A DNA stretch of 46,271 bases from an uncultured Roseburia sp. (GTDB taxonomy: Bacteria > Bacillota > Clostridia > Lachnospirales > Lachnospiraceae), in the NCBI GenBank assembly GCA_900550935.1, contig URUD01000021.1, positions 1 through 46,271 of the forward strand, written 5' to 3'. Both the position numbers and the translations under genes were made by a program. The notes under the pieces are model-generated. The model was not told the origin of the DNA, did not search any database, and saw nothing but the letters and a program-made list of their open reading frames with translations. Position 1 is the first letter of the stretch. The number at the start of each line of letters is the position of its first letter. This document shows, one piece after another, positions 24,665-33,255 of this stretch.

Positions 24665-26365
24665 TTATTTTTCCTCATTCCTGCGCTGTTCTTCCGCCGC
24701 TCCTGCTGCAGCCATTTCTTTTTCGTGCTGCTTTAATTTAAGCTTGTTCTCATACATTTTCTGGTCAGCCCTGCGGAATACCATCAGGAAATTTTTATCC
24801 TCTTTCGGACGATAGTTTGCAATTCCGATGGCGATCTCTACTTTTTGTTCATACTTGGTATTGTTCTTATTAAATCTATTCATCTCATCGGAAAAGATTT
24901 CTAAAAATTCTTCCCATCGTTTGCTGTCTTCCTCGTTCAACAGGGTTGCAAACTCATCTCCACCGATCCGGTAGATCGTGCTGTTTTTAAACGTATTCTT
25001 GATGATGGATGCCGAATCCCGAATCAGCATATCTCCAAATTCATGTCCGAAATTATCATTCATCTTCTTCAAATTATTGATATCCATAACAACCACGGCA
25101 AATGATGCGTTACCGGATTCGATCTGGTCCTCCATTTCGGAAACAACGTCTTTGTATGCGATCTTATTCATCGTTCCTGTCATCGCATCCGTATAGGCAA
25201 GCTCGTTGATATAGTCAATATGTTTTTTCAGGCTGTGAACCGTCTGTTCAAAGCTTCTTGCAAGCATTCCGACTTCATCATTTGATGTACAGTCTATATC
25301 AACGGTCAGATCGCCATCTGCAACCATTTTAGCTGCGCTGGTCAGTTCTTTCAGTGGCTGTGTGATTTTCTTGGTCATCTGGATTGTCAGTAATGTCGTT
25401 ACAACAATCACAACTGCCAGAAATGCCATAGACTGTTCCATCAGTTTGGAACGCGCCGCGTTGATCTCCTTCGTTGGTGCTGTCACAACCAGACTCATTC
25501 CATTTCTAAGTGAATGGAATGCCAGTTTCTTCTTTTCACCATTCCATTTATAATCAAACAGTTTGCCGCCTTCTTCGTCATCTAAAAATCCCAGTATCCG
25601 CCGCATCGTACCATGTACATTTTTTTCCCTGACACCATCCGGATATTCTTTATGATAGTATATGTTTCGCTCCGCATCTGCAAGGAATGCGTATCCCGTA
25701 TCATAAATCTGGATCGTATCAATATAATCCGTAAAACGATTCATACTGATATCCATACCAATAATACCAATGACTTCATTCCCTTTGTGTAACGGGACGA
25801 TATAAGATACTACTTTCTGCCCATCCGCGATACTGCTGTGCGGTGCGTACCAGTAATCAGTATCTTCTGTCACAACTGCCTGATACCAGTCAGCATCCTC
25901 TCCGTCCCTCTCCTGATATTCTTTGAGGCTTACTGCCTTTCCCTCTTCAAATGTATCCTCCCCATCCCTTCTGAGAAGCAAAAAACCCTTGGAGGAAGAT
26001 GCGTATAACGGATCCAGACACATATAAACAGATGTGGTTCCACTGGTATTCTCTGCAACATTATACGCAAGTTCTCTTGTCTTTTTCATATATAACATCG
26101 TATAAATCTGCTGCGTACTCGTATCACTGATCGTAAACATCTGCTCCTGCGCATAACGCTGCATCGTATCCACTGCCTGTTCTGCTGAAAGCAGCATTGT
26201 ATCAAGCTCGCCGGCACGTTCGGCGCACATAGAATTCATAATCTGGATTGAATCTTCTTCTGCTAACGCTCCTGCGTTCACAATTCCAACTCCGACAAGT
26301 GTGATGGCGGATAATAATACACAGGCTATCATCAGAACCAAAAATTTTGTTCTTATCGATTTCAT
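24665..26365 (-). CDS. Membrane diguanylate cyclase, dCache-HAMP-GGDEF
   Basis: The 566-aa protein has TM1 (8-30), an extracellular dCache-like sensor (about 35-305, with the typical WYQAVVTEDTDYWYAP and GIIGMDISM), TM2 (313-333), HAMP (334-385) and GGDEF (390-545). The active site RIGGDEF (466-472) is intact. No RxxD product-inhibition site stands at the usual place ahead of it. It should make c-di-GMP in answer to an outside ligand that cannot be named. The start at 26365 has GGGGG 6 nt upstream; the ATG two codons earlier is too close to that site. It is the first gene of a two-gene unit with mecA, from a consensus promoter. Confidence 0.93.
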   Translation of the reverse strand: MKSIRTKFLVLMIACVLLSAITLVGVGIVNAGALAEEDSIQIMNSMCAERAGELDTMLLSAEQAVDTMQRYAQEQMFTISDTSTQQIYTMLYMKKTRELAYNVAENTSGTTSVYMCLDPLYASSSKGFLLLRRDGEDTFEEGKAVSLKEYQERDGEDADWYQAVVTEDTDYWYAPHSSIADGQKVVSYIVPLHKGNEVIGIIGMDISMNRFTDYIDTIQIYDTGYAFLADAERNIYYHKEYPDGVREKNVHGTMRRILGFLDDEEGGKLFDYKWNGEKKKLAFHSLRNGMSLVVTAPTKEINAARSKLMEQSMAFLAVVIVVTTLLTIQMTKKITQPLKELTSAAKMVADGDLTVDIDCTSNDEVGMLARSFEQTVHSLKKHIDYINELAYTDAMTGTMNKIAYKDVVSEMEDQIESGNASFAVVVMDINNLKKMNDNFGHEFGDMLIRDSASIIKNTFKNSTIYRIGGDEFATLLNEEDSKRWEEFLEIFSDEMNRFNKNNTKYEQKVEIAIGIANYRPKEDKNFLMVFRRADQKMYENKLKLKQHEKEMAAAGAAEEQRRNEEK

Positions 26366-26394
26366 TGCCATCCCCCTTTAATTTGTTACCTTCT

Positions 26395-26423
26395 ATTATA
26401 AGATTTCTGTAAAAAATTGTCAA
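26395..26423 (-). promoter_or_regulatory. Consensus promoter for diguanylate cyclase-mecA
   Basis: Minus strand TTGACA (26418-26423), 17-nt spacer, TATAAT (26395-26400): exact sigma-A consensus. The -35 box overlaps the U-tract of the aspS terminator by two bases. Confidence 0.85.
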
Positions 26424-26472
26424 AAAAAAGTACCCGGTTTGACAAAAAATCTCTGTCAAATCGGGTAACTTT
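26422..26472 (-). terminator. aspS terminator
   Basis: A long hairpin, arms about 26427-26444 and 26454-26472 with core ACCCGGTTTGACA, small mismatches and a 9-nt loop, is followed on the minus strand by a U-rich run. The stem begins 3 nt after the aspS stop. Confidence 0.88.
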
Positions 26473-26474
26473 AT

Positions 26475-28268
26475 TTATTCTTCACTCACTGTTTCGATTT
26501 CGAGTCCAAGTTCTTCCAACTGCTTGTCATCTACGATGCCAGGTGCCTGCGTCATCAGACAGGATGCATCTTTTACTTTCGGGAATGCAATGACATCACG
26601 GATGGAATCTGCATGTACCATATGCATGACAAGACGATCCAGTCCATATGCCAGTCCTGCGTGAGGCGGAACTCCATATTTGAATGCATCCAGAAGGAAA
26701 CCGAACTGCTCATGTGCACGCTCTTTGGTGAAGCCTAATACTTCAAACATCTTCTCCTGAATGTCATCCTGATGGATACGGACAGAACCACCGCCAAGCT
26801 CCGTACCGTTTAATACGATATCGTATGCTTTTGCTCTGACGCAGCCCGGATCACTGTCGATCTTATCCCAGTCTTCTTCCATTGGCATGGTAAATGGATG
26901 ATGCATTGCCATAAAACGGTTCTCTTCATCGGACCACTCCAACAGTGGGAACTCTGTTACCCAGAGGAAGTTGTACTGGTTCGGATCTAACAGATCCAAT
27001 TCTTTGGCAAGCTCCAGACGGAGTGCCCCCAATACGTTCCAGACAATCTTATTTTTATCAGCTGCAAAGAGAAGCAGGTCGCCCGGCTGACCTTCCATTG
27101 CTCCAACTAATGCAGATAACTCTTCTTCTGTCATAAATTTGGCAAAGGAAGATTTGTAGGTACCGTCTTCATTAACTGCCAGATAAGCAAGTCCCTTTGC
27201 GCCATATCCTTTCGCAAACTCAACTAATTTATCGATCTTTTTACGAGGCATTCCTGCCTGGCCTTTTGCATTGATACCGCGGACAGAACCACCATTTTCC
27301 AGTGCTCCGGTAAATACAGAGAAACCACATCCGGCTACCGTCTTTGATACATCGACCAGTTCCATGCCAAAACGTGTATCCGGCTTATCTGAACCAAAAC
27401 GATCCATTGCCTCCTGCCAGGGCATACGCTGTAACGGAAGTTTTACCTCTACACCAATCGCCTCTTTGAAAATATACTGTAACAGACGCTCATTGACATC
27501 CAGTACATCCTCTACATCCACAAAGGAAAGCTCCATATCTGCCTGTGTAAATTCCGGCTGACGGTCTGCACGTAAATCCTCATCACGGAAACATCTTGCA
27601 ATCTGAAAATAACGGTCATAACCGGAACACATCAATAACTGTTTATATAACTGCGGAGACTGTGGCAGTGCATAGAAATGACCCGGATGCACACGGCTTG
27701 GTACCAGGTAATCTCTTGCTCCCTCCGGTGTTGATTTACATAACATTGGAGTCTCAATCTCAAGGAATCCCTCTTTTCGCATAAACTCACGCATCAGGTA
27801 AGCAACTTTGCTGCGAAGCATTAAGTTCTTCTGGATATCTGGTCTTCTCAGATCAAGATAACGGTATTTTAAACGGACTTCATCTTTGGTCTGGCTGTTT
27901 TCCTCAATCTGGAAAGGTGGTGTCTCAGACTCAGATAAGATGCGGATATCGTTTGCGATCACTTCGATATCACCGGTCTTTAAGTTTTCGTTGACTGCTG
28001 CGGAACGTTTCTGCACGGTTCCTGTTACTGCGATCACATACTCACTTCTTAAGCTCTCTGCCTTCTGATAGCCCTCTGCTCCAACTGTTTCCTCATTAAA
28101 TACAAGCTGTAAGATCCCGGAACGGTCTCTTAGATCAATAAAGATAAGACTTCCTAAATTTCTTCTTTTCTGTACCCATCCCATCACGGTGACGGTCTCA
28201 CCGATATTCTGATTTGAGACTTCTGTACATCTATGACTTCTGTGCAAGCCCCTCATTGACTCTGCCAT
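26475..28268 (-). CDS. aspS: Aspartyl-tRNA synthetase
   Basis: A class II synthetase (597 aa) of the long bacterial type with a GAD insertion. It has an N-terminal OB fold (VTVMGWVQKRRNLGSLIFIDLRDRSG), motif 2 region FRDEDLRADRQPEFTQ and motif 3 near GLAYGLDRLVMH. It charges tRNA-Asp. It lies 20 nt after hisS, the standard clostridial hisS-aspS pair. AGAGG lies 9 nt before the ATG. No T-box leader is seen. Confidence 0.98.
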   Translation of the reverse strand: MAESMRGLHRSHRCTEVSNQNIGETVTVMGWVQKRRNLGSLIFIDLRDRSGILQLVFNEETVGAEGYQKAESLRSEYVIAVTGTVQKRSAAVNENLKTGDIEVIANDIRILSESETPPFQIEENSQTKDEVRLKYRYLDLRRPDIQKNLMLRSKVAYLMREFMRKEGFLEIETPMLCKSTPEGARDYLVPSRVHPGHFYALPQSPQLYKQLLMCSGYDRYFQIARCFRDEDLRADRQPEFTQADMELSFVDVEDVLDVNERLLQYIFKEAIGVEVKLPLQRMPWQEAMDRFGSDKPDTRFGMELVDVSKTVAGCGFSVFTGALENGGSVRGINAKGQAGMPRKKIDKLVEFAKGYGAKGLAYLAVNEDGTYKSSFAKFMTEEELSALVGAMEGQPGDLLLFAADKNKIVWNVLGALRLELAKELDLLDPNQYNFLWVTEFPLLEWSDEENRFMAMHHPFTMPMEEDWDKIDSDPGCVRAKAYDIVLNGTELGGGSVRIHQDDIQEKMFEVLGFTKERAHEQFGFLLDAFKYGVPPHAGLAYGLDRLVMHMVHADSIRDVIAFPKVKDASCLMTQAPGIVDDKQLEELGLEIETVSEE

Positions 28269-28288
28269 AACTTTTATCCTCTCTTCTA

Positions 28289-29539
28289 TTAGTTGTTAAA
28301 AAATTCCACGATATCCTTGTAACCTTCTGCGGTCAGTTTTTCTTTCTGGAATTTTTTATTCTTGTTCATGCGCACAACGAGTACCTGTTTTCCTGCGGTG
28401 CGCTCCTGCTGTGCCTGTTTGATAACCTCGCCAAGTTTGTCGGTCGGATATCCTTTTTCTACCAGATATGCCACCTTTGGACGCTGCATCGGAACGGTAA
28501 AGCCGCTCTCCATCAATAACAGGATGATACGCTCGAATCCGATGGAGAAACCACATGCCGGCACATCCTGTCCGGTAAATCTGCCTACCATCTTATCATA
28601 ACGTCCACCACCACCGCAGGCTGCGCCAAGCTCTGGCATGGAGATTTCAAAAATAGTTCCGGTATAGTAACTCATACCACGTACCAGCGTCGGGTCAAAT
28701 ACCATCTCAAAGGATGCAGTCTTTGCTGCTTCCACACTGTCTATGATCTCAAGCAGATTCTTCTCTACTTCTTCCTCTAAATAACCCTCCAGTGTTCTCG
28801 CAAGGTATTTTAAGCCGTTGTCCGCATTCTTTACGCCTTCAAAAAGAGCCATGTATTTTTCAACGGATTCTTTGGCGTAACCTTCCTCTTCCAGTTCTTT
28901 TGCCACTCCATCGGCACCGATCTTATCCATTTTATCTAAAATGATAAATACGGTATCAAAATCTTCTTCTGCAAAACCGCTGTATGCTGCCATTGCTTTT
29001 AAGATACGACGCTCATTGATACGGATCTCAAAATTCTTAAATCCAAGTTTTCCGATCGTTGTGGTTGTCGCCAGGATCAGCTCGATCTCTGCCAGATTAC
29101 TCGGCTCACCAATGATATCGATATCACACTGCATGAACTGACGATAACGTCCACGCTGTGGTCTGTCCGCTCTCCATACGCTTCCCATCTGAAGTGCCTT
29201 AAACGGGGACGGAAGATCATTTGCATTGTTGGAATAGAAACGGACCAGTGGTACCGTCAGATCATAACGCATACCGAAATCCACCAGATCGCTCTCGCTC
29301 TTTGCCTCATCAATCTTTAATTTTTCTCCACGTTTCATTACTTTAAAGATCAGTTTTTCGTTTTCTCCACCCTGCTTGCTGCTTAAATTTGCAATGTTTT
29401 CCATACAGGGAGTCTCGATCGGAGTAAACCCGAAGCTGCGATACGTTTCCTTGATGACCTGCTGTACATAGTCTCTGATCTGCATCTCCTCCGGTAAAAT
29501 ATCTTTCATGCCGTTGACCGGCTTTTTACTTAATGCCAT
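28289..29539 (-). CDS. hisS: Histidyl-tRNA synthetase
   Basis: A class II synthetase (416 aa). It has PVNGMKDILPEE at the N-terminus, motif 2 (FQ..QFMQCDIDIIGE with the GRYRQF run), the histidine signature MSYYTGTIFE (the usual LxYYTGxVFE) and a C-terminal anticodon-binding domain. GGAGG lies 7 nt before the ATG. A consensus promoter about 50 nt upstream means it can be transcribed apart from the rel-hemZ genes ahead of it. Confidence 0.98.
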   Translation of the reverse strand: MALSKKPVNGMKDILPEEMQIRDYVQQVIKETYRSFGFTPIETPCMENIANLSSKQGGENEKLIFKVMKRGEKLKIDEAKSESDLVDFGMRYDLTVPLVRFYSNNANDLPSPFKALQMGSVWRADRPQRGRYRQFMQCDIDIIGEPSNLAEIELILATTTTIGKLGFKNFEIRINERRILKAMAAYSGFAEEDFDTVFIILDKMDKIGADGVAKELEEEGYAKESVEKYMALFEGVKNADNGLKYLARTLEGYLEEEVEKNLLEIIDSVEAAKTASFEMVFDPTLVRGMSYYTGTIFEISMPELGAACGGGGRYDKMVGRFTGQDVPACGFSIGFERIILLLMESGFTVPMQRPKVAYLVEKGYPTDKLGEVIKQAQQERTAGKQVLVVRMNKNKKFQKEKLTAEGYKDIVEFFNN

Positions 29540-29589
29540 GCAATTTCCTCCATCCTCGTTGTCTGCTACTGCTTTTCCGAATAGATTCT

Positions 29590-29618
29590 ATTATATTTTT
29601 GCTGATTGGATATGTCAA
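29590..29618 (-). promoter_or_regulatory. Consensus promoter for hisS-aspS
   Basis: Minus strand TTGACA (29613-29618), 17-nt spacer, TATAAT (29590-29595): perfect sigma-A match. The leader is only about 44 nt, too short for a T-box. Confidence 0.88.
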
Positions 29619-29766
29619 GGGCTCTTTCCGTTTCACGATGCTATGTAACGCTTTAAAAAGAACTTAGGATTTCCGGTTGATCATCTCATCTTCTATCTAT
29701 TCCCCTGATCTGCTATCCCTCCTGTTTTGTATCTGTATCAGTCAGCTGTTTCTTAACCGCCTTCCC

Positions 29767-31002
29767 TTACGACCCGGACGGTATCCTCACAATCATTCTC
29801 TCTCCATCCCGTTCTGCCAGTGTCAAAACCGGGATATGTTTTTTACGAAGCTGATGCACGATTGGATAGGTAGAAAAAACATCTCCCTGCACATAAACGG
29901 CTTCCGGTTTTTCTTTTAAAACCTGTTTTAGCTGCTCTTTGATCTGACTCTTCCACTGCTGCTTTTCCATTGCAGCTTCCCCATAAATTCCCTGCATTGT
30001 AAGCTCCGGAAGATCTGGCAGCGCACAGTGCGAAATACGGGCATGCTCCATTCCCGGCAGTTTCTGTAAAAGCACGTCCGCTTCTTTTCCACCGCCAAGA
30101 TTTACGATCACCGGCTCTTCTTTAAAGCAGGATAAACTGATCTTGCATGCTGCCACGGCATCTTCTAATGTGCCGGTCGTCATCAGAAAGCCTCCCTTGT
30201 GGCAGAATCCTGCACTGGAAAGTCCTGTTGCCTGCACCAGTTCTTCGTTTTCCAGACCCAGCCATTTTTCCGGGAAGCTGCACTTATAATTCATGGAATA
30301 TTCCCGTTTTTGCGGCTGGATGCAGTATCCACCCCGGTTGGACGGGAATATCACAAATGCGATATCGGTCTCTGAAAGTCTCTTCTGACACGGGATAAAT
30401 TCCGGCAGAACCAGTATTTTTGCCTCGTCTTTTGGTTTTTCTCCTGCACCAAGTACCTTCTGCTGTGCTTCTAAAACTTCCTCGATCCGTTTATCCGCCC
30501 GCTCATTTCCAAGATACCGCTCGAATTTATTTTCCAAAATCATCCCGGCAACGCCGACGGCACGAAAAAACGCTTCCTCACTGCTGCCCGAAGCATCCCA
30601 TGCCGGATTGAAAGTTCCGATCAGCGTGGCAAGTTCATTTTTCTCCCCGGTGTTGTCGTTGTTATCAAGCGGCTGCACAAATGCTTCATCAAAAGTCCGG
30701 GCGAGTTCCTCTCCTAAAATTCCTGCTCCAAGCTGTTCCCAGAGCAGTCCAAATGCCGCATACGGAACACTATTTTCACGGACTCTGCTGTCTTTCTGAT
30801 GATGGTCATATGCTCCTCGGCCAATGTCAAATACGATCCCGTCAAAATCTTCCGGAATCTTATTGCCACGCGTGATCGTAATCTCCGGGTTTAAATAGAG
30901 CAGTAATGCGGATGAGAAAACGTCATCTGCATGAAACTTGCCGCCGTGGGTAAATGCCTTTGCATCTTTTTTATTGATCTGTTGTAATAATGTATCGTTC
31001 AT
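29767..31002 (-). CDS. MYG1-family DHH-like nuclease with extra C-terminal domain
   Basis: The 411-aa protein has two parts. Residues 1-292 form a MYG1 (UPF0160) domain of the DHH phosphoesterase superfamily. Metal motifs are FTHGGKFHADDV (17-28), FDIG (58-61), YDHHQ (65-69) and D113; the late HKGGF (268-272) is also typical. Eukaryotic MYG1 is a 3'-5' RNA exonuclease. Residues about 297-411 are not part of bacterial MYG1 proteins as I know them. This extra domain starts with a hydrophobic strand and GGG (PVIVNLGGGKEADVL) and ends VYVQGDVFSTYPIVHQL (369-385) then IPVLTLAERD, like a CARF/Csx20-type Rossmann sensor fold (from memory, unproven). It sits between hemZ and hisS. AGGA lies 7-8 nt before the ATG. 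Confidence 0.87.
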   Translation of the reverse strand: MNDTLLQQINKKDAKAFTHGGKFHADDVFSSALLLYLNPEITITRGNKIPEDFDGIVFDIGRGAYDHHQKDSRVRENSVPYAAFGLLWEQLGAGILGEELARTFDEAFVQPLDNNDNTGEKNELATLIGTFNPAWDASGSSEEAFFRAVGVAGMILENKFERYLGNERADKRIEEVLEAQQKVLGAGEKPKDEAKILVLPEFIPCQKRLSETDIAFVIFPSNRGGYCIQPQKREYSMNYKCSFPEKWLGLENEELVQATGLSSAGFCHKGGFLMTTGTLEDAVAACKISLSCFKEEPVIVNLGGGKEADVLLQKLPGMEHARISHCALPDLPELTMQGIYGEAAMEKQQWKSQIKEQLKQVLKEKPEAVYVQGDVFSTYPIVHQLRKKHIPVLTLAERDGERMIVRIPSGS

Positions 31003-31035
31003 AGCAATATCCTGTGTTTTCCCTTTTGTGTCATC

Positions 31036-32502
31036 TTATGAAGTAAAAAGTTTCTGCTTCCGCTGTATCATCTCATCAATCCTTGCAATGTAAGAAGCTA
31101 CATCCTTGACATTCTCGGCACGTTCGATCCGATGAGTGCCATCCGGATTTGGTTCTGTCCAGACACGTTTTGTGGAAGCTCCGGCTCCACACGCCACGAT
31201 GGTCTGTTTCTCCTCCATGATAAGGATATTATAGATACCTGCCTTGCCCTCTTTGGCATATCCCACATTTTCCAGATTGCCCGCCATGCTCTTCTGCCGA
31301 TACAGATAATACGGGTGTAATCCCATTTCATCTGCATAAGACGCAGTCAGTTCCATATGTTCCTGCGTGTTTACCATCTTATAATCTTTGTAATCATCCT
31401 TAAACATGTTTAAACGTGCCGCACGTTTCAATGCAAGTGAATGTACGGTCAGGTTGTCAGGCTCAAGTGTCCTGATCTGCTCCATCGTAGCCTTTACATC
31501 AGAAAGAGTCTCGCCCGGCAGCCCCATGATCAGATCCATATTAATGTTCGTAAATCCGATCTCACGCGCCAGACGAAAACTCTCTACAGTCTGCTCAACG
31601 GTATGATGACGTCCGATCAGATCCAAAGTTTCCTGTTTCATCGTCTGCGGATTGATGGAAATACGGGAAATTCCCCATTTGTGCAGTACTTCCAGTTTTT
31701 CTTTTGTAATGCTGTCCGGTCTTCCTGCCTCAACCGTAAATTCCAGACAATCGGACAGATCAAAACTGCATTTGATCTTCCGGATCAGCCGGTCTAATTG
31801 ATACGGCTCGAGTGTCGTCGGTGTTCCACCGCCAATATAAATCGAATTTAAGTGTTTTCCGGCAAATTTTACCGCAGTATAATCAATCTCTTTTTCCAGT
31901 GCATCCAGATAGCTGTCGACCCTGCTTGCCCAGCTCACAAGCGGATACGAGGTAAAAGAACAGTACAGACAGGTGGTCGGACAGAACGGAATACCAATAT
32001 ACAGGCTGTATCCGTTTTCATAATCGATCCGGTCTAACAGGGCACGTTCCCTCTTCGCAATGTCGATGGACAGTGTTATCTTTTCATCCGAAGCAAAATA
32101 CGTGCGTTTCATATAGGAACTGATCTCTTCTTCTGATCTTCCCTCTTCGAGCAGTTTCATCGGAATCTTGGTCGGACGGATACCGGTTAAATTTCCCCAT
32201 GGGAGCTCTTTTCCTGTTACTCTGGATAAAAGCTGATAAATGGTTTGTTTTAACCTGTTTTTCGTTTCGGCGCGGTCAGAAAAATCGACTGCAACGCTTA
32301 CCGTTTCAATCTCATGTGTAGTATCTGACCAGGTCATCGCGATCGTATCTTCGCCATAGCAGACGTCCATCCGAAAGGTAACCGCCTCATCATACTGTTT
32401 TTCCTCTGCAGACACGCCAACGTACTCCGCCGGGAAAAATGCCTTGATCAAAGAATGGATATCATACTCAAATTCCGGTTTGTTTAACTTCACTTCTATC
32501 AT
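31036..32502 (-). CDS. hemZ: Coproporphyrinogen dehydrogenase HemZ-like radical SAM protein
   Basis: The 488-aa protein has an N-terminal region of about 150 residues and then a radical SAM domain with the cluster motif CPTTCLYC (CxxxCxxC), followed by IYIGGGTPTTLE and NINMDLIMGLPGET, all typical of the HemN/HemZ group. Genes at this site in Clostridia are named hemZ. True coproporphyrinogen oxidase activity is not proven for many of them and other radical SAM roles are possible. I start at 32502, 22 nt after the MBL gene; the open frame extends 33 codons upstream into that gene without need. Confidence 0.88.
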   Translation of the reverse strand: MIEVKLNKPEFEYDIHSLIKAFFPAEYVGVSAEEKQYDEAVTFRMDVCYGEDTIAMTWSDTTHEIETVSVAVDFSDRAETKNRLKQTIYQLLSRVTGKELPWGNLTGIRPTKIPMKLLEEGRSEEEISSYMKRTYFASDEKITLSIDIAKRERALLDRIDYENGYSLYIGIPFCPTTCLYCSFTSYPLVSWASRVDSYLDALEKEIDYTAVKFAGKHLNSIYIGGGTPTTLEPYQLDRLIRKIKCSFDLSDCLEFTVEAGRPDSITKEKLEVLHKWGISRISINPQTMKQETLDLIGRHHTVEQTVESFRLAREIGFTNINMDLIMGLPGETLSDVKATMEQIRTLEPDNLTVHSLALKRAARLNMFKDDYKDYKMVNTQEHMELTASYADEMGLHPYYLYRQKSMAGNLENVGYAKEGKAGIYNILIMEEKQTIVACGAGASTKRVWTEPNPDGTHRIERAENVKDVASYIARIDEMIQRKQKLFTS

Positions 32503-32524
32503 AATTTTTCTCTTTTCCTCTGTT

Positions 32525-33154
32525 TTACAAATATGGGTTATACATCCGCTCTGTTCCGATCGTCGTTGTATCATTATGTCCGGTATACACAGTAACGTCA
32601 TCCGGTAATACCATTAATTTCTCCTGAATGGCACGGATCAGCTTGGAAGAACTTCCCTTCGGGAAATCTGTTCTTCCGATCGACATGCAAAACAGACTGT
32701 CTCCGCTAAATACAACATTCTGATACGGAAACAGATAACAGCATCCGCCTACCGTATGTCCCGGCGTAAACAGTACCCGGATGTGAAATCCTGCCAGATC
32801 CAGTTCCTGCTCATCTTTTAAATAACAGTCCGCATGATAGGAAACTTCCTTTCCACTCCATCCACTTAAGTTGAGTTTCGGATCTTCCAAAGTCTCCTTT
32901 TCGCACTCATGGGCATAAATCTGAATCTGATATTTTTCTGCAAGAATTGCAGCATCCGTTGCATGGTCAAAATGCCCATGGGTCAGTAAGACTGCCACCG
33001 GCTTTAATTTTTCCTGTTCGATCACTGTGATCAGTCTCTGTGCCTCGGCACCCGGATCAATGATCAGCATTTCTTTTGTTTCCTCATTGATTGCAAAATA
33101 GCAATTTGTCTGTACCGGTCCTACCACATACTGTTCTACTTTTAAAGGTGCCAT
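32525..33154 (-). CDS. MBL-fold metallo-hydrolase (glyoxalase II-like)
   Basis: A 209-aa metallo-beta-lactamase fold protein with the zinc motif THGHFDH, upstream IIDPGAEA and downstream TPGHTVGGCCY, FSGDSLF and YTGHNDTT. It is of the short YcbL/hydroxyacylglutathione hydrolase-like type. The usual substrate of this conserved rel-linked gene is not known. It stands between rel and hemZ, the common clostridial order. A weak hairpin lies in the 101-nt gap upstream. Confidence 0.92.
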   Translation of the reverse strand: MAPLKVEQYVVGPVQTNCYFAINEETKEMLIIDPGAEAQRLITVIEQEKLKPVAVLLTHGHFDHATDAAILAEKYQIQIYAHECEKETLEDPKLNLSGWSGKEVSYHADCYLKDEQELDLAGFHIRVLFTPGHTVGGCCYLFPYQNVVFSGDSLFCMSIGRTDFPKGSSSKLIRAIQEKLMVLPDDVTVYTGHNDTTTIGTERMYNPYL

Positions 33155-33206
33155 ATCTTTTCCATCCTCTCACTTTTTAAAATTGAACCTTATTACTAAC
33201 AAACAA

Positions 33207-33234
33207 GACTGCCACATATGTTCCATGTGACAGT
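33207..33234 (-). terminator. Weak hairpin after rel
   Basis: An 11-bp stem (33207-33217 with 33224-33234; the single C-A mismatch becomes G-U on the minus strand) with a 6-nt loop is followed by UUGUUUGUU. The U tract is broken, so it may attenuate rather than fully stop rel transcripts before the MBL gene. Confidence 0.55.
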
Positions 33235-33255
33235 CCCCTACTCTGGTTCTTGGCT

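Noticed and set aside
29540..29766. T-box riboswitch ahead of hisS-aspS
   Set aside because: The promoter lies about 50 nt from the hisS start, leaving no room for a T-box, and no AGGGUGG-like T-box sequence or antiterminator pair was seen.
32503..32601. Longer HemZ N-terminus starting at 32601
   Set aside because: This would overlap the MBL gene by 77 bases and add residues unlike the family. The ATG at 32502 fits the operon spacing.
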